From contig JASCIV010000167.1 of assembly GCA_030374735.1 (NCBI GenBank), positions 1 through 35,554 on the forward strand: a stretch of DNA of 35,554 bases, given 5' to 3'. Positions 8,373 through 17,730 of this stretch are shown piece after piece. Each line of letters begins with the position of its first letter. The first letter of the stretch is position 1. Position numbers and translations under genes: made by a program. Under the pieces are notes generated by a model. The model was not told the origin of the DNA, made no database searches, and saw only the letters and a list, made by a program, of their open reading frames with translations. This stretch comes from Gracilaria caudata (taxonomy: Eukaryota; Rhodophyta; Florideophyceae; Gracilariales; Gracilariaceae).

Positions 8373-11054
8373 CTATAACACGGCCTCAAGTCTTGATGCT
8401 TGTTCTGCGTGCCTCTTGCACAAGTCCGCTGTATGCTTTCCGACGATAACGGCAACAAGATTCGCGTCGACCTTGAGTCTTTGGGCTCGAGCGCAAACCC
8501 TTTCCTTTGGGATGTAATGCTTGCGCATGACCCCACTGCCGGATTTCCGATGCTCCAAGTGCAACTCCGAAACCGTTCCATTGAAGCTGTCGCGAGCGTC
8601 ACGGTACAATTTCAGTAAACCTTCCTTGTGGGCAGCCAATTCTGCCTCGCTTATGTTTCCCACCCAATCCATTTTGAAGTTATCATTCACACACTTTTTG
8701 AATGTTTCGTAGTCGGGGTTCGCCATGATGCTCCGATATCCGAGTTTAAAAGTCCCAGCAAAGCTGCGGTACGGCCCGGCTGCGTAGCTGAACGGTTGGA
8801 CTTCAACAAGTAGCGTGTGTGGTCTGGCAAACATGATGCTGGTCAGCGATGGGTTATTCGGGCTAAGTATGACCTCACTTCCTTGAATCATCTTCTTATC
8901 TTCAAGTAGGTCGTGTCCCACGCGTTTCGCCTTCACTACATCGATTGTGACGTTTGCTGCTCCTTGTTCTGCCATTGCATGGCCCACGGTTTTTATCGCC
9001 GAAACGATGTCATCTTCGTTAACTAACTCGCCTTCGCCTTTGGCCCAAATATTCACCTTCCTTTGCTTCTGAGCTGGGATCAATGCCACTCGCACCTTGC
9101 ATTCGCCCTCAACAATAGGTTTTGGAGCTTCTCGGCTGATGTTGTTTTGAGTGAAGAAAATGTTCTTTTCACTCGCTTCCAGTACGGATGATGGAGGGTA
9201 GGCATTCCTAGTTACAACTATACTTCGGAAGCATGTGCTCTGTTCATATCCGCTCTTCGAGAGTTCTGATGCCCGGATGAATCCTGGACCTTTCGTGTTC
9301 TTTGGTGGCATCATGGCTGCAAGTTGTCGAATGAACTTTCCATGCATGTTTGATGAACGAAATCTTTTATCCAGAAGGAAGAGGGGCTTCAAGTCGTCCA
9401 CTTTCATAGGGCCATGTGCGCAAGTTCCCATCTCATGTGCTTCTTTTCCGACATTGGAATCCGGCCGATAAATACACCTGCGTCTGAATGATGTCATTCC
9501 AGTATCGTCTCTGTTGTAAAGTGCATCCATGGCATGTATTCCGTCATGGAGGAAGTCAGTTACAAAATGATGCTTCTGTGTCCTATACTCTCTTGTGCCA
9601 ATCAGGTCGAAGAACACTTCCATATCTGGCTGCGAAGCAATTGGATTCGAAACCCTCTTGTTTCTTGAAGATAGCTTTATCTTCTCGAACATTAAGTCGA
9701 ATTCATCATCCTGGAGGAAGGTGATCGACTCAATTCCACAATGGTTCTTCAAACTCATAGCGCTCTTGTTCATCCATTTGGGGAGTACAATTGATCTGTC
9801 CGCACGTAGACAAGCGCGATAAACTCTGCATATTCCGTAAACATGTTCGGAGGGCTCCTCTGCGTGCGAACTGTTCCATTGAACACCATCTACTGCTCGA
9901 TGAGTGAACATTTCCACGCCTCCCTCAGTCTCAAGTCTTATCGTTATATCGCTTTCGTTGTGATCGGTTCGAAGCTCCGAAACTTCGAATTCTTCAAAAG
10001 TAGGCAAAGTCTCTGACGTTCCCTTGTTGTCGTCCCGTTCGCGCAAGCCGGCAGATGTCTCGTTTCTGACAGGCTTGAATTCATGCGGATCCCTCCGGTT
10101 CTTCGAGGAGAAAGTTTGGGGGCTCGCATTCTTCTCATCTTTGAAGGTCCATTGCAGATCAGAGACGTTCTGGGGAGTTCCGGTGGAGCTGCGAGTTGTG
10201 AATCCAGCCAGGAAGTCTGCGGTGCCAGAAGCAATAATACTCCGGAAGCATAGTTTGGGTCGCTTCAAAGCTCTGGAATATGGATCAAGAATGCGGATGA
10301 TTTCGCCATGCCTTTCTCTGTAAGTAGTGCGGATTAAGTGGTAAAAGTCTGAGTGTGCTTTTGGTTGCTTCATATCCGTGTTGATAACAATCGCAGGATG
10401 GGCAATTCGGCCTTCTGGTCTACTGCCACAAACCACAGAGACTTCTGCACCGCTTTCTTCATTCGGGGCTGGGATGCAAGTGCGATTAATCATTTTCGGG
10501 GCAGAGTTGTCACCCAACAGGCTACGATTAGCTCCTTTGCGAGCAAAGAAGTATGACACAGGGTTCTTGACGAACTTAAGCAGCGTAGGAGTTGGCATAT
10601 TCGGACCAACCCAATCGTAATAGATTGACGATCCGAACTCATTCTTGAGGCTTTTGGATGGTGCAAAACGAAGGTCATACAGACCACACTTTTCTTTCAA
10701 GAGAGAAACGTGACTCTTCATCCACCTGGGGTAATAGACTTCGCCATTCTTCAAGCGACAGACCCTGTAGATACGACAGATGGTACTGTTCCCCTTTTTA
10801 AAAACATCAATCGCTCCTGCAAGGTCTCGTTGATAGTGTGAGGGTGGAAGAAATATGCGCCTTGTTTGTCGACGTCTAAATGGTATGGGTGCTGAATCTA
10901 CTGGAGTTGAAAGGAGTCCGTCAAACACACGATCAACTGAATGTTCAAGACGAAACGATGAATGCTCATTATATTGGATGAGAGTGGCAAACAGTAATGA
11001 AAGCAGAAAGAGCAGCGAAAGAAGTTTGAGATTACGATCCGATGCAAAAAGCAT
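8373..11054 (-). CDS. Type II membrane protein with duplicated lumenal module and GT61 (DUF563)-like C-terminal domain
   Basis: This intronless gene encodes 893 residues. A hydrophobic segment rich in Leu/Phe (about residues 11-27) follows a short basic N-terminus, the layout of a Golgi type II protein. Two related blocks follow. One spans about residues 90-275 (starts CRIYRVCR, ends CFRSII) and the second about 408-615 (starts CRVYRACL, ends CFRSIVV). After the second block comes a segment (about 650-780) with the order of features of family-61 glycosyltransferases: VRVALIP, then VNEDDIVSAI, then a strand, then GSEVILSPNNPSLTS, then LLVEVQPF. The usual GT61 HGAG-like loop is replaced by SPNNPSLTS, so activity is uncertain. 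Several NxS/T sequons fit a lumenal domain. The start at 11054 was chosen because it places the membrane segment at the N-terminus; the open frame continues upstream to 11333. Substrate unknown. Confidence 0.85.
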   Translation of the reverse strand: MLFASDRNLKLLSLLFLLSLLFATLIQYNEHSSFRLEHSVDRVFDGLLSTPVDSAPIPFRRRQTRRIFLPPSHYQRDLAGAIDVFKKGNSTICRIYRVCRLKNGEVYYPRWMKSHVSLLKEKCGLYDLRFAPSKSLKNEFGSSIYYDWVGPNMPTPTLLKFVKNPVSYFFARKGANRSLLGDNSAPKMINRTCIPAPNEESGAEVSVVCGSRPEGRIAHPAIVINTDMKQPKAHSDFYHLIRTTYRERHGEIIRILDPYSRALKRPKLCFRSIIASGTADFLAGFTTRSSTGTPQNVSDLQWTFKDEKNASPQTFSSKNRRDPHEFKPVRNETSAGLRERDDNKGTSETLPTFEEFEVSELRTDHNESDITIRLETEGGVEMFTHRAVDGVQWNSSHAEEPSEHVYGICRVYRACLRADRSIVLPKWMNKSAMSLKNHCGIESITFLQDDEFDLMFEKIKLSSRNKRVSNPIASQPDMEVFFDLIGTREYRTQKHHFVTDFLHDGIHAMDALYNRDDTGMTSFRRRCIYRPDSNVGKEAHEMGTCAHGPMKVDDLKPLFLLDKRFRSSNMHGKFIRQLAAMMPPKNTKGPGFIRASELSKSGYEQSTCFRSIVVTRNAYPPSSVLEASEKNIFFTQNNISREAPKPIVEGECKVRVALIPAQKQRKVNIWAKGEGELVNEDDIVSAIKTVGHAMAEQGAANVTIDVVKAKRVGHDLLEDKKMIQGSEVILSPNNPSLTSIMFARPHTLLVEVQPFSYAAGPYRSFAGTFKLGYRSIMANPDYETFKKCVNDNFKMDWVGNISEAELAAHKEGLLKLYRDARDSFNGTVSELHLEHRKSGSGVMRKHYIPKERVCARAQRLKVDANLVAVIVGKHTADLCKRHAEQASRLEAVL

Positions 11055-12423
11055 CTTGAGAGTATGCTCAAAACTTTGGGTTTCAACAACTGAGAGGAAG
11101 GTCAGTTTCACAACATTCGCCGAACAGGGAATTGTTTTGCCAGGAAGAATCAAAAGGATGATGACGTTTGGGTCTATGCTTCTACTGAAGAGAGTATCTA
11201 CTGTACAAAGAAGTGAATAAGGAGGGGGAGCATCTACCAGAGACATTAAATTAGAACATCGAAAGAACAGTGATGCTTTTTGCTGGTGAATAACGGCAGT
11301 TCGCATCAAGCCCCAAGAGTGGGCAGCCCGCACATTGAATTAGAAGGAACGTTGCACAGAGCAACGCGGGGCACGTTACACCGACCGCATGTTTTTGCAA
11401 ATAACCTTATTAAGCTCCGTTGACAATTAACGGTTGAATTTGAAGCTTTAGTGGACAGGATCAAGCCGACTGCGCTGAACAAATCTAAGACGACCACAAC
11501 CACCGATGACGGGATCCGCAGCATTCTCGTTTGGAATGTGAATTACATTATAACGCTCATAAACTCTGACGAATACTGAAGAATAAGCTTGGAGTTATCG
11601 ATGTGGCGAACAATTTGGGTGAGCGCAGCTGCCTGACCAACATCATGATGAAGCACATTCTGTGGCCAGCACTTCTTCCGGGAAGAAGTGCTGGTTTCCA
11701 CCGGCAAACACTCCGCGGATCACGAGGCGGAAGACACGTTAGACGGGTGATGTTTAGTAGCGTGGGGTTGGGCAGCTCAGGGGGTTTGACAACTGGTCGC
11801 AAAAGCGCTCCATGACAAGGCCGGCACGAAAGGGGCCACGTGAAGTGACTGCTTCTCACGCACGTTTCGACATGTCCCTTATTGCTTCATCGAGAACACA
11901 CTTGTTGGAGCAGCGAATATGCCGTGACGAAGGTGGACGGGCGACGAGCGCAAGTGATTGGGCCCTTGCGCGCGGCGCGCGGTGAGCCGTCGCGACGGTC
12001 GCACACACTGATGCGCGGACAAATTTAGAAACGGACCGAAAAATAGGCGCGCGTGCCATTATTTGCAGCACCGTTCACTTGCGCTGCCACGCTTCGCCGC
12101 CAGCGCTACAACTGCCGCCATGACTCATGCCGCCTCACACACCGCGGCGTGAGCCGTCTCCGTAACCTAACGGCACTAATCCCGTTTCTGTATTCGGTCC
12201 CGCAGCTGTGTCTCCCCACCCCCGTATCTCCTTACCTCCCAAAAGGCCCTGATTTCGTCATTGTTTGCCCCTTGCTGTCAGAAAATCTTCTCTGCCTTCT
12301 TCTGCGTCCCGGTTCGCAGCGCGGCTGCCGACATTTGTGCCGCTCTGTCAACCCCACCGCCACAACGCGCCTCGTCCTCGGGTTCGTCGTCAATCACGCG
12401 TCATCAAGCAATCCTCGTCTCTC
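11055..12423. other. Divergent intergenic region with a perfect 14-bp-arm palindrome
   Basis: This region lies between the divergent glycosyltransferase-like and RING genes and should include both promoters. A perfect inverted repeat at 11666-11694 has 14-bp arms (CCAGCACTTCTTCC and its complement) and a single-base centre. A short CGCG block lies near 11970-11990. The last 200 bases before the RING ATG are pyrimidine-rich. No gene is supported; the open frames seen here have no domain pattern. Confidence 0.6.
11666..11694. repeat. Perfect inverted repeat, 14-bp arms, 1-nt centre
   Basis: The left arm CCAGCACTTCTTCC (11666-11679) is followed by one G and the exact reverse complement at 11681-11694. 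It sits in a divergent intergenic region, about 610 bp upstream of the glycosyltransferase-like ATG and 730 bp upstream of the RING ATG. It could be a protein-binding site, a hairpin in a leader RNA or a footprint of a small foldback element. Confidence 0.9.
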
Positions 12424-13545
12424 ATGTCGCTGGATGCAGTAATATACGTGGTTGTCGCATTGGCGATCGCTTTGGCGGCTCTTGTACTCCTTACATTTCT
12501 CTACTTCCAGCGCAGACGGCAAAGAACCATGTTGCTACTCGCACTGGCACAAGAGGATGCTGAGCGGCGTCGACGAAAGAAGAAGAAAGTGGCTTTGAGG
12601 CGTTGGGAGATTGACCAGGCGGCTCCCGAAGCCTTGGTGTACCGTGTTGCTCCGCAGCCCGCTCAACACAAGTTAACGCTGCAATCGAACCCCGAGCAAT
12701 ACGCTGATGCCGTCACTTCGCTTCGCTCCGCAGGCCACTTGCCGCCAGAAGCACCTCAGCACCCACCTTTAATGCAACCTTCAATTACCGAACCCCCGCC
12801 AACCTCTACTGATACCGCTCCAACTACTCCTACTCAGCTCCCACAAGTGTTGGTGGCCGTGCCAACCCTGGAAACCAATTGTGTCATTTGCCTAGAGCCC
12901 ATCACAGTCGGACAGAGAGTAAGGACGTTACCATGCAATCACCTTTATCACAGCCAATGCATTCGCGTCTGGCTTCGTCGAAAAAACGCCTGTCCCTGCT
13001 GTTGCAATCGCGTCTTGACCCGCAAACGAAAGCGGTCCAACAATCATGCACCCCTCGCAATTGCTTCAGATCGTCCTGTTACACTTGAGCCAACAAGTCC
13101 AACAAGACGTGATGATCGAGGCGAGAACAACACTTTGCAAAACCTGTCGCGAGACAAAAGCAGTTTTCTTTCCCGCCAGTCGGATGATATAAGTCTCGAT
13201 CGCTTCAATTCTGACACCACCAGTCAGCTGGATGAACATAACACTGCCGACTTGTTGTCCCAAGTGCGTAGTGCATTGCGGGGTCAGTCTTCTATGCTTA
13301 GCATCGACACTACATGCAGCACGGCACCATCTGATGTGTTATTGGCTTCTAATGCGCTCCCAACCTCAAATGAGTTGTCTCGTCCTCAGAATGAGCGGCC
13401 GCAACACTTGTCAGCTGGAGGGTCAAAGGGGTCCGTTCCATCGTCTTCTGCACAACATGCTGCCAGTGGCGTTCAGATTAACACGAACCGAAGGCAAGCG
13501 GCTGCGAATAGCGACACAATCACGCCCGCACCCCACCCTAATTGA
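12424..13545 (+). CDS. Membrane-anchored RING-H2 finger protein (probable E3 ubiquitin ligase)
   Basis: The protein has 373 residues. One transmembrane helix (about residues 6-28, Val/Ala/Leu-rich) is followed by an Arg/Lys-rich stretch (48-60), as expected for a single-span protein with a cytosolic C-terminus. A Pro/Thr-rich spacer leads to a canonical RING-H2 finger. Its ligands are C153, C156, C171, H173, H176, C179, C190 and C193, in the order CxxC...CxHxxHxxC...CxxC. The conserved Trp of the E2-binding face is present in VWLRRK. The arrangement resembles plant ATL and other TM-RING ligases, which ubiquitinate substrates at membranes. The C-terminal 180 residues are Ser/Asn/Gln-rich and probably disordered. 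The start at 12424 places the membrane helix at the N-terminus. The open frame continues upstream to 12265, where its translation is not domain-like. Substrate unknown. Confidence 0.92.
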   Translation: MSLDAVIYVVVALAIALAALVLLTFLYFQRRRQRTMLLLALAQEDAERRRRKKKKVALRRWEIDQAAPEALVYRVAPQPAQHKLTLQSNPEQYADAVTSLRSAGHLPPEAPQHPPLMQPSITEPPPTSTDTAPTTPTQLPQVLVAVPTLETNCVICLEPITVGQRVRTLPCNHLYHSQCIRVWLRRKNACPCCCNRVLTRKRKRSNNHAPLAIASDRPVTLEPTSPTRRDDRGENNTLQNLSRDKSSFLSRQSDDISLDRFNSDTTSQLDEHNTADLLSQVRSALRGQSSMLSIDTTCSTAPSDVLLASNALPTSNELSRPQNERPQHLSAGGSKGSVPSSSAQHAASGVQINTNRRQAAANSDTITPAPHPN

Positions 13546-14506
13546 GGAGCACGCCAACATTAGGAACTGGACACAGTTAGTTCTATGACAACAAACCTTT
13601 CTTCACATCTTCCTACTGCAACAGTCTTCACGGTGAGCTACTGTTCTTGCACAGAGTTAACTTGCAGTTGCTGTGCTGACTCTACTAGCATCTTTCTTTT
13701 CGTGAACGTTAGCATTCTACACCTCGTTCAGTTTGATTTGCGCGTTGTCGTCGCCGAATCACCCTGTGCTGAGGGAGATGTGCCAAATATATTGTTTCTA
13801 CGAATGTCTTGAGACATAACTTATTACTTATAGGCTCGCTGTGAAGGATAACTCGAGTCATTGCCTGGCCTGCAAAACGCGCAACGGGCGATGGATTGCA
13901 CATCTTATGTCCATATTCAGGGAAGCATATAACGGCTACGTGGTCGCTACAAGAAAAGAATTGAAAGCAAATGCTTGACAAATGGTTAATGGCCAACATG
14001 GGAGCGTTATGTCGAACTGCTTTGCAACACAGGGTGGTGGAGACTCTGATCGCGACTGTAACCTTACTTTGCCCTATGGATAGTACTCAGGGCAGCAGAG
14101 CAGATATTTTTAGCTTTCAAGCTTGTTCAAGCCAAAATAAGGTACGACGGTACATCCTCACTTACACCGCTGATGTCTCGCGTTCCTGAAGTTGATGTTA
14201 CGTGCGCTTTCTTGGCAACCAATGAGCAGTATGTCTTCAGCGTATTACCACGTCACATTACAAAGAACTCTACGGGTGTTGGCGGCATAATATTCTGCAG
14301 CTAATCTCACTCTGGTGAGCTATGAAAGGGCCAAGCTTCCGAAAGATATCTCTAAATGCTACTGCTTTGATTCGTGGTGTTCTTGTACAAAATCTTCACC
14401 CTTTTTTCGCAGACAGCATGCAATTGCGCTTAGCTTCACAACGCCACCCGTCGTGCCTACACGAGTACTTTGGCCCAATGTCCCCCTGTAAAGACCAACC
14501 CAAAGA

Positions 14507-14530
14507 TGCAACGCGTTGCAACGCGTTGCA
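14507..14530. repeat. 24-bp perfect palindrome of TGCAACGCGT units
   Basis: The unit TGCAACGCGT occurs twice in tandem, followed by TGCAACG. Because each unit junction is itself palindromic, positions 14507-14530 equal their own reverse complement. The array lies in a gene-poor region. It may be a small microsatellite or a dyad protein-binding site. Confidence 0.85.
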
Positions 14531-14703
14531 ACGACAAAGCATGAGGTAGAAGATTGTTGCATTATTTGAACAATATTCAGGGGCTCCAAGGTTATCTCTC
14601 ACCCTTGTATGAATTGTACCGATTATGAATGTGCTTGAATTCATTCTTTTAACGACTGGGATCTGTACAACATTACACATAATGGAATTCTGAGAATTAT
14701 GAC

Positions 14704-14740
14704 TTCAAGAGGGGCGGGGGGGGAGGGGGGGGTTCAAGAG
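14704..14740 (+). repeat. G-tract flanked by 8-bp direct repeats
   Basis: TTCAAGAG at 14704-14711 and again at 14733-14740 flanks three G runs (4, 8 and 8 G) separated by single C and A. The G runs could fold as a quadruplex. The flanking repeats may reflect a slippage or end-joining event. Confidence 0.75.
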
Positions 14741-15017
14741 CCTCACCAAAATCACGTCGAGCTGTGACGTGACAGGGCAGGCCTCGTTGGATTCTGCTCA
14801 GAATTCCTTTAAGGAAATCTGAATCACAGACTGTGATTATGCTTGTTTTCTATAGGTTTGTTTCATCAATATTTCAGTACTACTGCAATCTTGTGGAAGA
14901 ACTGTTGTTCTTGTCATTTAGAAATGCATGAACTCCAAGGCCGTGATTAGAAAATAAACAGTTCTAGTGCAGGATACGATGTGCTATCCCAAATATATTG
15001 TATGGGGCTTTACAAAG

Positions 15018-15544
15018 AACTCGATCAGGGGTGCAACAGAATCGATTTCGTGAGCAATCGATTGCAATGATTTCTTGCAATCACTCACTCTCTCACTGAA
15101 TGATTGCAATTCAATTGCTGCTAACGTCGCAATCGCAATATCAATTGCGGTGCGATAGAAATTGTGTCATTGATTGCTTCAGAAGTATTAAGAAGAGAAC
15201 ATCCCGCAAGGGTCTTCTAAAGGCAGTTTAAGTTCTCTTCTTTATTCCTAAAAGAACGTTGTACGTACATTAATGAGCAGAAATCGCTGTTAAGTAACGG
15301 TTTATCAAAGGTTTCAATCAAAGTTCGTCGTTTTGTAGGTGTTGCTTTTGGTTGTAAGAACCAGAATATACTTGTCGTCCTTGATTGCATGTGATTGCTC
15401 TGAGAGCTGCAATTGCAATTCCGATTGCTTTAAAAGTTGCAATCGCAATCTCGATTGCTACGTATAGTAAAAAGCTCTTCGATTGCAATGAATGGCATTC
15501 TGTTTCCAATCAATCACAATTGAATTGCTTGCACCCCTCGAGTT
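15018..15544. mobile_element. MITE-like element with short terminal inverted repeats and GATTGCAAT-rich interior
   Basis: The left end (15018-15036) AACTCGATCAGGGGTGCAA is matched by the right end (15529-15544) TTGCACCCCTCGAGTT, a reverse complement with a three-base gap. The interior is filled with GATTGCAAT, CAATTGCAATT and related words in both orientations, densest at about 15045-15180 and 15380-15530. The CAGGGGTG start resembles hAT-family ends, but I see no 8-bp target duplication. No coding frame is inside. Whether it is a non-autonomous transposon or a local foldback repeat cannot be settled from one copy. Confidence 0.55.
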
Positions 15545-15965
15545 ACTTGCTGCAAGTGCTTCTGGAGTGCCCGATAATGCTTTTAAAACTTCGTACCCTT
15601 GGTATTGCCATTTTCAGGATATGAAGCATCTAGTAATTGAAGATTGTTTTCCACAATAAAGAAGAAGAAGAAGCATCTATGACCCAGGTGCTCAAGAACG
15701 GCCAATGTGCCAAAACTGTAGTCGGCGAAGGGTGGATATCCTAGCTAGAGTTTGTTGAATTCGGATAGAAGACGGCGAATGCACTTCTTCTGTTAGGTTT
15801 CAATCAATCCTTGTGAGCAAAAGCTAGATAGTCGTTGGGCAGGGAATGCCTATTGTACAACGACCCGTCTGCGCAAGAACGCCGCATGGTTCCCCATACC
15901 TTAAGGGGTTGCAATGACTATCTTCGCAGGCCAAAGGAAGAGGTTGAACTACTTGTCCTTGGCTT

Positions 15966-17729
15966 CTACCGAAAAGACCGCCCGTTCTGACTGCCAATAA
16001 AGTCATTGATTTCGTCACGTAACCATTCCTGTTCGACCGGGTCCAGTGCTTCACCAAACGCATGCCTTCTTGTCCCTTCCGAAAGAACTATTTCAGAAAC
16101 AGGGTGCCCATTAACGTACATTTCAGTTTCCATGGAGGCTCGGTCAAGATCCCGTGCATCTCCTTCTACAAGTACACCTCTGCCAAGGGCACTCTTCGAA
16201 GACATTCCGAAATAGAAAACCTTTCGGTCGCCACCCCCAAAGCTAATCACAATATCTGTTGAACCAGTTATTTCATCTGCGGTGCTTCTCGCAAAGCGGT
16301 AACCAGCAGCCCAAAATGGAAGACTGAACAGCGAAAAAACTATTGGTGCTCCTCCCGTAAGAACGCCTAACGTCCAAAATGCCGTAAAACCAGTCCAGGC
16401 AACGGTAAAGACTCCTCTCGATAATGCTTCACTTGATATGCCCTTCGGAGGTATTGACACTGTTAATAATTTGTTGTTACGATCGCGCTCCAGTACTATA
16501 CGAGATCCAGCTGGTTTTCGGCGTCGTACTCGTCGGCCTGTAAATATTGACAACATCTGTAACGCGTTAGATTTGGGTTCGCTTGTATTCATGGTTGCTA
16601 GTGCTTCACGTAGAGATGCAGTATCTTCGGGGCTGAGAGTTGAGTTAGCAGCGAGCACGTTCGGAACGTTGTGCACGGAGGCCTCCCGGTCGATTTGGAT
16701 ACTGTTCAGTGCGGCTAAAGCTTCAGATGGGCTATCAAATCTATCTTCTGGAGCTGGTTCCAAGAGCCTTGCCATCACAGAATAGATACTTCCCAGTTTA
16801 ACTTGCTCTCTCTTGGGAATCACAGCCTCCAAGTCTATCTTCAAGCGCTTTTGGGGAAGAGCGGACGGTGGCTGGGTCGTTAACATGCAAAGGATTGTGG
16901 CAGCTGCAGCGTACATGTCGCTTCGCACGTCTGCTAGTCCCGCAAACTGTTCCGGGGCCATAAAACCATATGTGCCTATCAAGGTCGACCCGGGCGTTGT
17001 TATACCCGTTCTCACACCACCAAAGTCAACCAATGAAAGAGCGATTTCTGGTTTGTTAAGATCTACAAGAATGTTCGCAGGTTTAACGTCACAGTGAAGA
17101 ACTGGGGGATTGAGAGATGCCAGATAGGACAGTACTTCCAGAAGCTTGACGAACGTCTGTTTGACTTGCTCTGTAGAAAATCGATAGGCTTCATCTATGA
17201 GATTTTGAAGGGACGTCCCTTCCGCCTTTTTCTGGACCAGAACATACGCGGTATCCGATTCTGTTTCAAACTCGAAAAAGTCGACGTACTTTGGAATCGA
17301 TGGATGGGAGAGGGATTTTAGGGTTCTTGCCTCTCTTTGAAAGAGGTCAAGGGCTTTCCAAGTGGTCAGCGAACTAACTGATAGAGCTTTCAACGCTAAT
17401 CGTTGAGAACGATAGGGTCCCTTTGTCGCCACAGCTTCGTACGTGAGACCTGTACTTCCTCGACCGATTTCTGTGAGTATTCGGTAATCATTGATGACAT
17501 CATCTTGCTGGAATGACGAAGAGAAGCGCGCACGACGGAACGGATAGCTTCGCGGTCGCTTTGGTACCAGGGACTTGCGATGCACACATTTGCTAAACGT
17601 GCAGAAGGATGAGTGAGTGGAAAGCGATATCGGAAGCTGAAAAGCTATCGCAGACGGTTTCTGTGCACAGCTTGTAGTAGCGTTGTCGGTCGCTGTTTGA
17701 TTCCCCTGAAGAGAGCTGAATGTACGCAT
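15966..17729 (-). CDS. Plastid-targeted Ser/Thr protein kinase with two-helix C-terminal membrane domain
   Basis: The protein has 587 residues. The first 75 residues are Ser/Thr/Arg-rich with hardly any acidic residues, as in plastid transit peptides. The kinase domain (about 82-340) has the glycine loop GRGSTG (89-94), lysine K114, helix-C glutamate E133, catalytic loop HCDVKPAN (212-219), DFG at 235 and APE at 258. The arginine of the usual HRD is a cysteine, making it a non-RD kinase. The domain style is close to cyanobacterial Pkn-type kinases. Two hydrophobic segments at about 439-456 and 461-478 follow. They lead to a C-terminal domain ending in EQEWLRDEINDFIG, a pattern I associate with cyanobacterial membrane kinases. 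Location at thylakoid or envelope is inferred. The start is the ATG at 17729. Substrates are unknown. Confidence 0.94.
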   Translation of the reverse strand: MRTFSSLQGNQTATDNATTSCAQKPSAIAFQLPISLSTHSSFCTFSKCVHRKSLVPKRPRSYPFRRARFSSSFQQDDVINDYRILTEIGRGSTGLTYEAVATKGPYRSQRLALKALSVSSLTTWKALDLFQREARTLKSLSHPSIPKYVDFFEFETESDTAYVLVQKKAEGTSLQNLIDEAYRFSTEQVKQTFVKLLEVLSYLASLNPPVLHCDVKPANILVDLNKPEIALSLVDFGGVRTGITTPGSTLIGTYGFMAPEQFAGLADVRSDMYAAAATILCMLTTQPPSALPQKRLKIDLEAVIPKREQVKLGSIYSVMARLLEPAPEDRFDSPSEALAALNSIQIDREASVHNVPNVLAANSTLSPEDTASLREALATMNTSEPKSNALQMLSIFTGRRVRRRKPAGSRIVLERDRNNKLLTVSIPPKGISSEALSRGVFTVAWTGFTAFWTLGVLTGGAPIVFSLFSLPFWAAGYRFARSTADEITGSTDIVISFGGGDRKVFYFGMSSKSALGRGVLVEGDARDLDRASMETEMYVNGHPVSEIVLSEGTRRHAFGEALDPVEQEWLRDEINDFIGSQNGRSFR

Positions 17730-17730
17730 A

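Larger units (their letters stand above)
13546..15965. other. Gene-poor stretch with repeats
   Basis: No supported gene is seen in this 2.4-kb stretch. It contains a 24-bp palindrome (14507-14530), a long G tract flanked by 8-bp direct repeats (14704-14740), an inverted-repeat-bounded element (15018-15544) and a GAA run after AATAAA (about 15655-15674). Short frames on both strands show no domain features. Confidence 0.6.

Noticed and set aside
15018..15544. CRISPR-like array of GATTGCAAT repeats
   Set aside because: The words are short, irregularly spaced and in both orientations. There are no constant-length spacers, and the context is eukaryotic nuclear.
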